From Maea johnstoni (lineage: Eukaryota > Annelida > Polychaeta > Spionida > Magelonidae), in assembly GCA_963942565.1 (NCBI GenBank), contig OZ012685.1, forward strand, positions 1,093,147 to 1,157,146: a stretch of DNA of 64,000 nt, in the 5' to 3' direction. Below the pieces are notes generated by a model. That model saw only the letters and a program-made list of their open reading frames with translations. It was not told the origin of the DNA and did no database searches. Position 1 is the stretch's first letter, and the number at the start of each line of letters is the position of its first letter. The translations under genes were made by a program, and so were the position numbers. Of this stretch, positions 23,680 through 36,400 are shown in pieces.

Positions 23680-25245
23680 CTAAAACAAGCTGGGGTCCGT
23701 TACCGTATTAGCACCAGGGATATATTCAATTAGCCAATCACAACACAAGCTATAATCAGAGTCCTAAAACAAGCTGGGGTCCGTTACCGTATTAGCATCA
23801 GGGATATATTTACTTAGCCAATCACAACATGAGCTCTAATCGGAGTCCTGAAACAAGCTGGGGTCCATTACCGTATTATTATACCTCACGTGAAAATACT
23901 CTCATCCCATTGGATGAGAGCCATGTGTCAGAGCTGTTAGCAACCTGTGTCTCTATAGGTTCCTTGACAGCGGTCACCATTCGACGTATTAGTACCCGCT
24001 GTCAAGGAGACGACGCATTAGCACCCGTTGTCAAGGTGCCGTTTCATGATTCCCTATATTGTTGAGGACGTCATGCTTTCAAGATCCCCGCGCGTGGCAA
24101 AAGTATTTCAAGGCCTCAGCAGAATGCCGCCGTCAACAATGGAATTATCTTATTGTTGGGAACAACTTGCGCGAGTGTCTCAATTCAGGGGAAAAAGTAA
24201 AATCTCAACCCAGTTGAGGTGGTATAATGTTCAGGAAGGAAAATTAAATACATGTAGTATATCCCAACATGGTCAGCACGGTAAACCTGCTGCTCCGAAA
24301 TTACACTGCCCAAGTGAGTTTTGTAAGTTTCAACTTGTCATGGATTTTGGGTGCCCGGGGTTGAGGGGGGGGGGGGGGTGTTGTTCGGTATAATAAAACA
24401 AATGTGACATCCCTGCGGGGTTGCTAACATGGTAGTCTACCCCTCGTGAGCATTGTCACCCTCGGGTGACAATGCTCACTCGGGGTAGACAACCATGTTA
24501 GCAACCCCGCAGGGATGTCATATTTGTATATAAGCATCAGGGATATATTCAATTAGCCAATCCCAACACAAGCTGTAATCGGAGTCCTGAAACAAGCTGG
24601 GGTCCGTTACCGTATTAGCATCAGGGATATATTCAATTAGCCAATCCCAACACAAGCTCTAATCAGAGTCCTGAAACAAGCTGGGGTCCGTTACCGTATT
24701 AGCATCAGGGATATATTCAATTAGCCCATCCCAACACAAGCTCTAATCGGAGTCCTAAAACAAGCTGGGGTCCGTTAGCGTATTAGCATCAGGGATATAT
24801 TTACTTAGCCCATCCCAACACAAGCTCTAATCGGAGTCCTAAAACAAGCTGGGGTCCGTTACCGTATTAGCATCAGGGATATATTCAATTAGCCCATCCC
24901 AACACAAGCTCTAATCGGAGTCCTAAAACAAGCTGGGGTCCGTTACCATATTAGCACCAGCGATATATTTACTTAGCCAATCCCAACACAAGCTCTAATC
25001 GGAGTCCTAAAACAAGCTGGGGTCCGTTACCGTATTAGCATCAGGGATATATTCAATCAGCCAATCCCAACACAAGCTGTAATCGGAGTCCTGAAACAAG
25101 CTGGGGTCCGTTACCGTATTAGCATCAGGGATATATTCAATTAGCCAATCCCAACACAAGCTGTAATCGGAGTCCTGAAACAAGCTGGGGTCCGTTACCA
25201 TATTAGCATCAGGGATATATTCAATTAGCCAATCACAACACGAGC
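23680..25245 (-). repeat. 84-bp tandem array, unit 1 (about 11 monomers)
   Basis: The monomer contains GGAGTCCTAAAACAAGCTGG, GTCCGTTACCGTATTAGC, ATCAGGGATATATT and TTAGCCAATCCCAACACAAG. Since 84 = 3 x 28, one minus-strand frame stays open as a 28-residue repeat (core DYSLCWDWLIEYIPDAN). The array is interrupted at about 23876-24530 by an unrelated insertion. Confidence 0.95.
23876..24530. mobile_element. Insertion inside array 1, ending in a 63-bp-arm hairpin
   Basis: It breaks a monomer after CCGTATT and the array resumes at AGCATCAGGG; nothing like it is in array 2. Its right part (24399-24526) is a near-perfect hairpin with 63-bp arms and a 2-base loop (arm core CCTGCGGGGTTGCTAACATG). Its left part has smaller inverted repeats: CCTTGACAGCGG against CCGCTGTCAAGG, and CTCTCATCC against GGATGAGAG. 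A G16-like run lies at 24364-24378. The class is unknown; no clear target duplication was seen. Confidence 0.55.
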
Positions 25246-25253
25246 TCTAACCG

Positions 25254-25770
25254 CTCGCTTATACATCTAATACAAATTGCATGCCTGGCTTCACATAATA
25301 ATACATTAGCGCTATAGCGTCTTCATCACTCACACATTCAACTGGCTTTCCATTAAGCCACCAAAAGACATGGTCCGGATTCCGCTTAAAAGCTTCCTAG
25401 ACCAAAACATTGCATCCACTATATATGTTTCTATACATGGCTTCCCTCTCAGAGACAATCCTTGGACATTGCATCACTATAGGTTGACAACTCTCGATGT
25501 TATACAGGTGGCAATGTTCACAAGTCCTAACACTAACGGGTGTGTCTTTAAGTCTTTACTCATCAGTCTTTAATAAGCTTGCATGGCATATCATTTTAAC
25601 CATGGTTTCACACATCCTTGTCATGCCTGGTTTTATATCGGATATGTACCACCATATTAAATACCTCGAGTTCGCCATAATCCCACGCAAATTTTCCTTC
25701 TCTTTAAGTTTAAAGATCAGATTAACATCGGAATGGTATGACAATTTCACAATTTCTCAATTTCTATAAT
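25254..25770 (-). pseudogene. LINE reverse-transcriptase ORF, C-terminal remnant, unit 1
   Basis: The minus-strand translation gives RTCEHCHLYNIESCQ followed by VMQCPRIVSEREAMYRNIY (25502-25522 is the CEHCHLY part). This is the Cys-x2-Cys ... CP ... R pattern that closes many LINE ORF2 proteins after the RT domain. A stop follows, then an open stretch with NPDHVFWWLNGKPVECVSDE. Upstream, FNMVVHIRYKTRHDKDV is in another frame. Unit 1 has about 47 bp near 25556-25602 that unit 2 lacks. The remnant is broken by at least one stop and one frameshift. Confidence 0.55.
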
Positions 25771-27428
25771 TCATCTTTCGTTTTCTATGAATATTAAATC
25801 ATTTATATGTAATATAGATGAAAAATACTTTATTGGAAGAACGAAAATAAATGATGATTCGATTTATTTTCAAACAATTTATGATTGAACTGCCAATTTC
25901 TTATGATGAAAATGCATATAGGCAAACTTTAAATGGCTTTCTCATCTGAGGAAAAGAAAGTCAATGAATCATACATTTATTCGCCATTTGCCTTAAAATG
26001 TCCAAGTCGGTGTGTTTGCTGTATGCAATGTACAATACAAATTCTGACAAGTTATATTAGTTGATACAATATATACAAGATTTCTCACGGAATTGCAAAT
26101 ACACAAAAATACAATTCTAAAATCGAACCAACAATAAGATAATTTAACTCAATACCAATTGATCAAAAGTTAACATTTTTGCCACCTGCTACACGTGTAT
26201 ATCTTGGCAGTAAACGCTGCTGCAGATCTCATTATAACCTCTCATTGAAAGATATCTTATTCCATATCAGTAAAACCTGCAACTTGCGGGCATTGCAAGA
26301 TGACTAGTGACACCTATTGAGCATTGAAAAAACTAAAATAATATATTACAATTCACCTGCACTACTGCAAATTTTGAAAGGAATTTGGTACAAAAAAGTT
26401 TTTACTCAGTATATACAATTATGACCGTAACTGCCTATTCGAAACGGTGTCATATTAGATAGTTTTGAACGTTGAATGTTCTGGCTGCAGTGATTTTCGT
26501 ATTCATTGAAGATAATTTGAGATGTTTCCATGAGATATACATGCCCATTCATTTATGTATAGAAGGGGTTCGATTGCTAAACAATGTGCCATATAAGAAT
26601 TGGAAATCTAGAGTAAATATAGTATCAATTGGATAACTCTTTTGTACCATTTTTATGGAATTCTGCCAAACAAAAAATATCCTATGTATCTGTGGTTCAG
26701 AAACTTACCCCACGACCTGTACTGTTATTTTCATTGTGTCTTTTTGCTAAGAGTATTGTGTAAACAATGTTTCACGAAAATTAAACTCGGCAATATTGAC
26801 ATACTTGTTTTAAAAACATGTTCCTAAAATAAATTGGATTGTTGCCAAATAATTGCTCTATAACAGCTAAAAATGCTTTTATGATAACAGAACACTTATA
26901 TTATCAGAATAATCAATTGGCCATTCAAAACCCCCACAAACAGGATACACCTGTACTTTATTCTTTAGTTGATATGCGTATGATATTTTCCATGTTGTAA
27001 AGTCATAGTTATGCCGCGTTCATATTAGATGAAATATTCCCCACCTTGGTAATATTTCCCTAGGGAACATATCAGATCCCTTTACGTAATTACAGATAGA
27101 AATATAGTTTCATACACATGCTTTTTTATATTTGTTTGGTGATAGTTGAATGCAAATATTGCATCGGTAATTGTTCCAACGATAATGGCCATATTGCTTT
27201 GGCCAATTCAGAACAATTCCGATTGGTGAATTAAAGTATTTTGCGACCTCTATTTAGCACCAGCAATGGAAAACATACTCCTCACGAATATCTTGTGATG
27301 AATTGTTTACTCATCAAATCTCAAAAGTTGTATGTTTCATTCAAATGTTCATAAAATATGCCATTACAATTGACGTACACCTTGTAGTGTTTCGAAGCAT
27401 TTTAAGAAATCTTTCATCAAATGCGTTA
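25771..27428 (-). other. Receptor 3' flank; 25976-27320 is present only in unit 1
   Basis: Non-coding AT-rich DNA downstream of the receptor stop codon. Minus-strand poly(A) signals AATAAA lie at 26957-26962 and 25829-25834. Unit 2 goes directly from the base matching 25975 to the base matching about 27321, so about 1.35 kb, including the nearer poly(A) signal, was lost from unit 2 or gained in unit 1. The two receptor copies would therefore have different 3' UTRs. Confidence 0.65.
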
Positions 27429-30400
27429 TTAATTTGTGGCTTTTGTTTGTGTGGTATTCTGATTGTTAGGTTGAGTTTCTATCGTTTCTTCACTTTTTCC
27501 TTTACAAATCCCTTCTTTAGTAAGTGATCTGATTCTTTCATAATATAAGTGAAGCACATGCTTATTGCATGTAAATGCGACACTAACAAGAAAGCCTTGC
27601 AGAGAAGAAAAGACAATGAAGGGAAACCAAAATTCGTCGATTTCTGTGAGAACAGCCATGTAACCAAAAATCCACGAAAACCCCATGAGAGTTGATAACT
27701 TTACATAGATGAGACTTTTGCAGAGATCATTTTTACGGTTCTTTGCGAGTTTCGACTGGTGACTTGCTTTATTGATAACTACCACTATGCCTACAAAACA
27801 AAGTATGTTGCATGATAAGCTTAATGAAATAGGAATTAGGAAAGCAACTTGAAATGCCAACAATTGAGAAATCCAACACAAACCGTTTGCGGAGTAGACA
27901 TCCTGTTTTACTGCAAAGTGTAGCGCAAGACAAGCGGACACGATGCAAAATGGTACAATGTATGCAACCACACAATACCTCCTTAAATACCTTTCAACTT
28001 CCCGTTTTGGGGCTACTTTCTTCCTGAATGTGTTCCAACCGTGGAATGCAATGACACTCATCCATGAGAAACAAGACAGCCAGATGAAATGCATAAAGGC
28101 AGCAATTGCTGTGCAAATCTCCTTGTTGCTATTCTTATCCATTCCAAATAGTTGGATGAGTTGGCCAAAAAACAAGCAGCCAACTAAGTTCATTAGATTT
28201 TTGCCAGGAACATTGCGCAGGCTTCTGAAGGTACAATAAGTAAACATTGTAATTGCCAATGCTAGTATGGATATTGATCCTCCAACCATAGTTAAAATGC
28301 CTTTAATGTAGTCAGCTGTAGTTAATATTTTGTAAGAATTGATATAGTCTTGAATATATTCCTTACAAATATAAATCATATCCCCTTCTTTCATATATTT
28401 TCTACTGCTTATAATATTTCCACTTCGTAAGATCTTTATGCTATTATTCAATTCATTATATTCTGTAGATTCAAGAGGGATCGTTGTGCATCCCTGTTGC
28501 TCTGGTATGTGATTGCACAAAGAAACTTTCACATTTGGTGAAGGCCCATCTGGATTATTAGTTATGGCAGATATAAGTAGATTTTCTGGTCTGTGAAAAA
28601 CCGAAATTTCTTTCAGAAAGACGAGTTGCATGTTATACTCACTTGAATAAACAACAGTGATATCATTCACAGTGAAGTTTTGCAGCTCATAAATGTTACA
28701 TATGCTATCATTTGGACTGAAGTTTTGGATGGAAAAGTAGAAAAGGCGGTATGTAAACAAGTTGTAATTCACCGTGACATTCCCAGAATTTTCAATTCTT
28801 AGTGATGAGTTCATCATGTCAAGTATTACATGTAGTCCTTTAGGAGGTTGCACCGACATTCTAAACTTGAATTTAGAAGCAGAGAATTCAAATCGCTCTA
28901 ATTCAGTTACGATTGGTATATCTGTTGGTAGAGAAAGAAACTCTAAGAATACTCCCTGTACTATGTCTCTAACACAACTCTCCACGTTGTAGTCTAGTGT
29001 ATCATAAACAGCAGCAGCCTGAATAACCCCTTCTATAAGAAGAGTTTGAAATGTTTGGTTTTCATGTACGAGTAAATAGCAGTGATCGTTATACTGAATG
29101 TAACCATCACTGCATACCTTGGGCACACAGACGCCATCTTTTAAAATTTCATTTGGTAAACAAGTCGCGCGAGAAAACGGTACAGCATTGGGTCTCAGTA
29201 GTTGTACATCACTCATGGAAAAATCTAACAAAAGTGAAAAGCTCGACGGAATCCACAGCGGAGCAGAGTAGTCTAAGTCACCATAGCTACATTTAAGATC
29301 ATCCAATTTCAAACCATTGCATAACGCACAATGTGAATTTTTATAAAATAGCATACCACGACATTTAGGCACTGTGTAAGGAATAATACCTGAGTATGAT
29401 TCACAGGCCGTAACCAAATGAGAGAAATTTGGAATGACTGAGCTCAAAGACGGGTTACATGTACTAATAATATCCTTGGTTTGGCATGGTTTTGTTTTAA
29501 ATGGAGATTCAACGTAAAGCTTACAATCTGGATTTTTGGAAAGAAAATCCAACTTCTCTTTGTGAGTCATACTACGGAGTTGTTCTCTAAATGCAAACGT
29601 ATTCTTACACTTATACTCTGATTTCCAACTCTTCCAAAATGTATGGTTCAGATTACATTCTGCACAATACTTGTTTTGAAAATCAACTATCTGGCCTCCC
29701 ATCAACCCTGAAACAGGAATTAAACCTTTCAAATCTGATGGTTGTTGTTCGGGCTGCTCACACTGTAAACGTGTTTTATTCTCATCACTATAAGCAGGAC
29801 ATTTTGTCACAAGTAAAATACCTGCAGGTTTATATGCCGGGATAGTTTTGTTTAGAAAAAATGAGCTTGATACCTTATCCCCGAGCCAAACATTATCTAC
29901 GAGTACACATTGTTGAGTGGTAATGGGAGTCTCAGGATGGGAAGTTGCGCATACTGTGTTGTAGTCATAGCAGCAGTCTTGGTAGATTTGACAGAGAGCA
30001 TCACAGGCACAGGTATCCAATGTGTGTAAGAGCCATATATTGCCACGATAACCACATCGTCCTAGACATGACATCATGTTCTTCTTTGACAGGTCGTAAC
30101 AAATCCTGATAGTGGCATTCAGGTAGGTCGCATTATCAGGAGTAAAGATGATTCGCGGTTGATATCCCGATGTACATGGATTGGCTGACCTGCGATACAG
30201 ATGCTTTGAGTTGAATCCCGGTGCATTCCTGGCCGGTTGCTGGAAATGATGTTGATTTCTGGCTGTAAATACAAAAGCCAATAATACTTATTGATAAAAG
30301 AAATGAATGGTCATGGGTCGAAAGTTGACTTGGATACATACAGTTTTGTGTAAGATATCTTCCTGCATTCCTTTTTTGTTAACACCATTCCTTTTCTACC

Positions 30401-32964
30401 TTTCATAAGAATATATTACAATAGGATATTATACAGATGTGCACCCTATGAGTGCAATACTAAGGCCGCACAGTTTCGACTAGTTCTCGCTGCAGTGAAA
30501 ATTTGTGTTGCACATGAAATACCTCCTATGATTACAAGAGAGCCAGTGGTGACCTGGTGGCCCCCTAGTGGCAAGAGTAGAAAACGAAGGTTTGAGTTGA
30601 GGTGGCCTATGGGCTGCATCCTTTTACTTGCAGGTGAATCGATTGTGACTGCCTATATATAGGCCATCACTGAGCACTGTACGAGGCCACATATTATAAA
30701 CGCTTATATAGGTTTTTTTCTCATTGTTGAATGTTTCACCAAAACATGATCACTCAACACATGCATTTTGGTATATAAATAGCCAAGAGTATTATGGATG
30801 GAGGGATATCACAGTTTTTTCAATTTATATTTTGGTCAAAAATTATGAAATCCAGAAGTTAAAAAGAATACTCATTCATTTTCTACCATAATTCCGAGAA
30901 ACACGGTCATAAAATGTGTATTGAGTATAAAGTTGAAAAATATCCCCTTCCTTATTTTCTGTAACTTTCTCCAGATTTATGAAATTCGGTGGTCCTCGGT
31001 CTATAATTGTTGATAGTAGCTCCGTAAACCTTATGCATGTTTCTCCACTTCATTACCACAAATAGATTATATCCTGGGAGTGTGCACCAGTGATTTTTGT
31101 GTATTTCTATACTAAAAGACCTTTCAGGCAAAAACTACTTTGTGTAGTCAAGTGAAAGCAGGGTAGAGAAAAACTAAGTGAAAAAATAACCCCATAATCT
31201 ACCTTAATTTTTGAACAAAGCCAAAATAAAAAAATGGTACTCTTCCCTTTAAAATACTCTCATCTGTAACTTTGCCAAATTTCAAGCAAATCTTTCAAAA
31301 TTTGATATATGCATTTTTAAAAAGGCCATATTTTGTTGAAATTAGTTACTGTGAAGGGGGTGAGCAATCTTTCCTCCTCTTGTGCAATTATATGGGAGCT
31401 TCTGAAATAGTTGATCTCTTACATTGCTCAGTGATGTCCTTGACATTCAAAGTTCGTCTCATTATGGGGAAAAGGGTGGAGGTTTTAACAGATATAAAAA
31501 TCTCAAACTGGCCCTGTATTCACAAATTACCAGAATAAGCCACCTTAATGGGCTCCTAAATGGCGGAATGGCTTGATATCTGTACAATATCGTGAGACCT
31601 TTTTTACTCTTAACAGACAAGATAATTGTCTGGCTCCAGTTTCCTATTTCATTTAGATATCATCTGATATGTCAAAAGTTAGTCCTACCAGGGTTGATCA
31701 GTTTTTGATTAGCATTACAAAATTATTGTTGTGAGTGATTTTGAGAAATTTCGTAACTTTTTGAGTATTACTTTAACAGTTTTGGTGGCGAAAATACAAT
31801 AAATATATTGTTTTCACCAATAAAAGTTCTTTTGAAAAAGTCATTTGATTCCCTAGCCGTTTTGGTTAGTTTCAGACACATTTTCCACCTAGATATGCAC
31901 AACTAAGTAGTACATTTTATTAAGCACTTTTATCAGATTTCGTCGTACGTGACCACAGACTCAGGAGGTTCACGAACTCCCCTTAGACGAAAGACAGCAT
32001 GACTGAAATGATCGCCCGTCATGCAGAACAAGTTTGACATAGCAATCATCCACCCCCTCAAGATTACGTCATATCTCTCCTTCGCCGCCGGGGATTTGGC
32101 ATGCATCAGGGTGCTTGATCGTCATTTTAGCCCATTAATGCTTACAGCAGCCAAAACAGCCACACAATTTTGATGAAATTTTCCCGCTAAAAGCATAGTT
32201 AGGAAAATATTTGATGGTGAAATGTTATTTAGAACATAACCAACAACTCTCCTTCAAATATTTTGTAAAATGATTCTCAATTCTAAAGTTATTGTCAAAA
32301 GTGTTTTAGGTCCAGACGACAATTTATGGAGGAACTCTTAAGTATTAATGGGTTAAAAAAGTTTTTGGTGTAGTCTGTCTGACTCGAGACTGTTTTCCAA
32401 TTTTTTGTGACAAAACGTTCGAGTTTCCCATCCAAACTTGGCAAACCTCTTTGGAGCACTTCTACGTGTACATGTATGTTTAAACATACGTTTAGTCTCA
32501 ACTCCGCAAAAAGTTGATTTTGCTTATAAGATCCCATTGTAAAATTTGCCAATTGCCAACTATGGCCAACAAAACAAACACGCGAGATCGTATTGTTGCC
32601 AATGGGTAGATTCCACAATGGGACCTAATGAGCAAAATCAATATTTTGCGGAGTTGGATGGGAAACTCGAACGTTTTGTCCCAAAAAAGTGGAAAAAGCG
32701 GTTGCCAAACTCGAAACAGACAGACTATAGACCATGTTTTAATATTTACCCCATTACTTTTAACATATCCGGTTACATCTATAGTACAATGATAACTAAT
32801 TATATCTGTTTCTGCCGTCAAACTTGCACCATCCTCACACCTTTGAATTTGAAGGCTAGTGACTTACCGTTGGAGGCAGGATTTCCATTGCCGACACTCT
32901 GAGCTCTGCTGGGCACTGTGGTGATGACGACAACAGTGACGATGACCGCTCCCAAGACGACCAT
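27429..32964 (-). CDS. Somatomedin-B / Methuselah-like seven-helix receptor, copy 1
   Basis: Two coding exons: 32964-32868 and 30262-27429. Exon 1 ends AACG/GTAAGT after the first base of a codon. Exon 2 follows TTTGTATTTACAG and starts CC, so the phases fit and give 976 residues. ATG 32964 is chosen because it lies downstream of a TATA box; the upstream in-frame ATG at 33045 lies before that box. Residues 1-21 are a signal peptide (MVVLGAVIVTVVVITTVPSRA). Residues 98-137 are a somatomedin-B domain with all eight cysteines (C-x3-C, CxC, CCYDY). A Cys-rich ectodomain with many N-glycosylation sites runs to about 680. Seven helices span about 686-930, with FRSLRNVPGKNLMNL after helix 1 and MGFSWIFGY in helix 6, as in class B2/Methuselah-like receptors. 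No canonical GPS cleavage motif is visible. It is a plasma-membrane receptor of unknown ligand. Confidence 0.87.
30263..32867 (-). other. Receptor intron, copy 1
   Basis: A 2.6-kb GT-AG intron separates the signal-peptide exon from the main exon. It holds one MITE (32373-32725) and otherwise unrecognised AT-rich sequence. It is almost identical in unit 2 (52146-54751). Confidence 0.8.
32373..32725. mobile_element. TA-flanked foldback MITE in receptor intron, unit 1
   Basis: The left end GTCTGTCTGACTCGAGACTG pairs with the right end CTCGAAACAGACAGAC. The homology continues inward through AAAACGTTCGAGTTTCCCAT and ACTCCGCAAAA. TA flanks both ends (32371-32372 and 32726-32727). The left arm has about 60 extra bases. 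Confidence 0.65.
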
Positions 32965-33020
32965 GACGACTGACTGGTGGACGACTCCTAGTGGAACTCC
33001 TAGTGCCTGACGCTGCCCTT

Positions 33021-33027
33021 TTATATA
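33021..33027 (-). promoter_or_regulatory. TATA box of receptor copy 1
   Basis: On the minus strand GCTATATAAAAGGGCAGCG lies about 57-63 bp upstream of the ATG at 32964. This fits a start of transcription near 32995 and a 5' UTR of about 30 nt. The location supports the chosen start codon. Confidence 0.6.
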
Positions 33028-33239
33028 GCAACTATTGGAAAACAAGCGATTACAAGCAGTAGATTTCGGAGAAGTGCCACTTTCAAGAGTGATGCCAATA
33101 AGTTATCTGTCCACATTACAGGAGATAATGTCTATTGTTGCTACTAAGTGCTCTGTACACATTACACAAGAATCCCCATTATGAAACCCAACTCATCAAT
33201 TCCACTAAATGGCCTATGATAAAGTTAGCATTGTACCTA

Positions 33240-33296
33240 TTGTTCTAGGTTCTATTGTTCTAGGTTCTATTGTACTAGGTTCTATTGCTCCATGTT
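33240..33296. repeat. 15-bp minisatellite upstream of receptor copy 1
   Basis: About 3.5 copies of CTATTGTTCTAGGTT, roughly 0.25 kb upstream of the TATA box. Equivalent copies lie at about 55124-55180 in unit 2. Confidence 0.85.
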
Positions 33297-33499
33297 CACG
33301 TGGGCCAATCACAGAAAGTGCGTTGAGACAGCGCTATGACGTAAGCCAACACTACTCCGTGAAGAAAGTCTAGACTGCTGTTGCGTCATGATGGAATATC
33401 ATTTGATGCTACCTTTTGCACGCCGTAAATTGAGACTCTGTTAGATAAGTGACGCACGATTTGGAAAGCATTAGTAAGGGGGGCACGAACGACCAGGAC

Positions 33500-36400
33500 A
33501 AGAGAATGCGGGAAAAAACATTTATTAAAGAACAATTCGAACAGTTTTCTGGTAACAACACAACTATAACTCTAAATTCGCAATTGACATGAGCCGGCAC
33601 GCTTCAAACATCAATTGCAACAATGTATCGAAACTACCGCCAACTCCGATTCTTTCCGAATTGGCAACAAAGTAACAAAACCATCTGACCCGTACTCCCA
33701 CACAAGACAACTAACACAATCGCTACTCTTAACCAAATAATGTATCTACAATGTATCTGATAACTTCTAGTGCATCTCGAACAGTTAAGCCCCTGTTTCC
33801 ATACGATCCCACCAAGTCACCACTCTGTACCTTTCCTCCACTTCCTTACGTCAGGCAAGTTTGTTTAATACCTGTGGCAAACCATTTCCTGGGGCAAACT
33901 GATGGTTAAACCTGTTGGTGAGAAAAAGCCGTAAGCGCCCTAGCAGCCCTGCGTCTGCTCTCCTCGATCGGCAGGTAGCACCTGACTGCCTCGCTCCGCC
34001 AACCCCCCAGGGATCGAATATCCCCTTTGCTGGCACCGGCCAAAAACGCGCTCGTACAGGCCCTCCTTCGGAACAAGTGGAAGGAAAACCCCTCACTGGA
34101 ACGCCCCAGCCTAGCCAACAGGATGCGTAGCCACGCCCTGGCTACGGACAAAGTCAACGACTTGTCTCCCCCCTGGCCTGACAAACCGCCCCTCGGTAAG
34201 CTGAAAAGCCGCCTGTTCACATCTCCCAACCCATGCAACGAGAGCAAACTAGTCCACCGCACGACAGGACACGCGGGTGAACCCTGCCTCGGTAACAAAG
34301 GGACCCAGGACCCTTTCTCGGCCTCCTGGTGGTCCTTAGCCCACTTAATGCGTAAGTGCTATTGCCCACTCCTGAAAACGACGTCTGCCAGCGTTGGCAA
34401 CCTCGTGGAGTCGAAGTGAGTGGCCGACTACGGCAGCAGCGAAGACAGCCTTGCCATAGGCGCGAAAGCGAATGACAAGAGGGCCGCGAAAACCACTCCA
34501 CCTTCCCCCAACCGCAGACTTAAATGGCACAATTGTGCGAGTAACTCCAACGTGAGCGTTGGCGCCGACAAGTGTGTGGCAACGCCCTGCGCCAGAGCCA
34601 AATCAGCGTCCAGATGGAAGTGTTTTAGAGAAGCCAGCGCATTCAGCACTGACTTAGGGGCCCTAAAAGACTCGGCAAACGCGAGTAGCGTGTCATATGA
34701 GGCCGGGAAATCTACGAAATCCACCGCCTGCGCAAAAGCAATATAAAGCAGTACGTGTGAACGTAGATTCGCTCGCGTCCCCGGTCGGAACGCCTCCCTA
34801 CCTCTGCGAGCTGCTCTCCGCAGCAGTCCAACCGCACCTGTAATGAAAGAAAACTTGAAAAATATTCATTAGTATACACTCACACGCAACCTGCTCCACT
34901 ACACAAAGCATACAATGTGAAAGCAACACCCCGCTGGCACCCAACCGCTGGTCCAGCATACACAAGTTGTCCATACACCAACCCGACTTTAATACTCATA
35001 CACTATAGTCGACACTCAAATACAAACATCTGCTCTGGTACCATCACCCTCCTCGCTCTCCTCAGCTCTCTGTCACCGTTCACCCACCTTCTGCATCGCT
35101 CGTCTGCATGCATACGAGAGAGGGCATCTGCCCTCACTAAGTCCCTGCCTGGCCAATGTACAATCCGTAGGTCGATGTCAAACGACACTGTCAGCACGAA
35201 GATCTCCCGAATGCAGTGCTGCATATATTCATCCGGTGACCTGCCTGTCTGCACTGCCAGACAGGCATTCATGTTGTCGCAATTTACCTGCAAGGAGTGT
35301 CCCCGCCACCGATCTCCCCACATCTTGATCGCGACGATCACATTTAGTAGTTCCAGATGTACTATGCAGTGACCAGCCTCGATGACAAATGCTGGGAATT
35401 TCTCCGCGTAGAAAGTTTTCCCGATGAAAGCGCCGCAACCGGTTAGGCAGGCGTCCAGTTCCAGACTCTCCTGGCAGGGAACCTGGGACTTATCGACGAT
35501 TCATACCCCGTTGTACGCTGGCAGTAGGTCGAGAAAGAACCGCAGGTTGCTCTTGAACCCCAGGGAGAGGGACTCGGTGCCCCATTTTGGCATCTCCCTG
35601 AGGTTCCCGAGCATGCGATTGGAAAACACTCTGGTGGGTGGCGAGACGCTTGCCACAAATTGCAGTAATCCGAGAAGTCGCTGCATGTCTTTCCAGCTCG
35701 CCCGTTGTCTCGCCTCCCAGCTCCTCAGTACACCCATAATCTCTGAAAGTTTCACCGTTCGTATGGAGATGGTCATGGCTACCGAGTCATACCATAACCC
35801 TAGCCAGATCATCCGCTGTTCTGGCCTACACACCTTGTGTTTGGCTTCCTTCACGCTGAGCTCGGCCATTATGTTTTGGAGGGTGGACAGGGCACGCTCC
35901 GCCCAGTGTAACGACGCTTCCGCGCCCCCGAAGTTGTCCAGGTATGCCCTGGAAATATATCCCCTCAGACGATGTATCCAAACAATTCCCTCGGCCGTCC
36001 TCTGCATGCATAAACTAGACGTGCGAAGTCAGAATGGCGGACACAGGTCAAAGTAGTACTGACCGTCGTGCGTGAAGCCAAGGAGGGGCCAGTCCGAGGG
36101 GTCGACTCTGAGCTGTCGATATCCTCTTGCGAGATCCGTCTTGTATAGGAAGGCGCCCCTCCCCAGATTAAAAAGACGGCCCTCCATAAAATCCATCGTT
36201 GGAAGTGTGATAGCCATGGGGCCATCCAGATACCACTCTCCCTGAATGGCGTCATTGACCGAATTCGCTGGTGGCCACGATAAATCCATCATCACATATC
36301 TGTGTTGTGAGTCCTTTTTCTCCTTCGTCATCAAAGGACTGAGTTGCATATAGGTGAAGGGTTGTCTGACGTACGGCCCCCCCCCAGGGCCCCCAGACCA

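Larger units (their letters stand above)
23505..25770 (-). mobile_element. 5'-truncated LINE with 84-bp array in its 3' region, unit 1
   Basis: Read on the minus strand: a decayed C-terminal piece of a reverse-transcriptase ORF (25254-25770), then an 84-bp tandem array (25245 down to about 23680), then about 165 bp of unique 3' sequence ending CAATAAACATTATTATTATT at 23505-23516. A short ATT microsatellite tail is typical of several non-LTR clades. The flanks are shared with unit 2, so it is one old insertion later duplicated. The clade cannot be assigned from so short a coding piece. Confidence 0.6.

Noticed and set aside
23680-25245. CRISPR-like array
   Set aside because: The 84-bp monomers are contiguous without spacers, in an animal genome; it is a satellite.
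30263-30281. Start of the large receptor exon as an initiator codon
   Set aside because: There is no ATG there; TTTGTATTTACAG is a splice acceptor and the phase joins exactly to the exon ending at 32868.
32295-32902. 107- and 118-codon frames in the receptor intron
   Set aside because: They fall on the arms of the intronic MITE and mirror each other; no independent coding evidence.
32965-33045. Upstream in-frame ATG at 33045 as the receptor start
   Set aside because: It lies before the TATA box at 33021-33027, so it should not be in the mRNA; ATG 32964 also gives a proper signal peptide.
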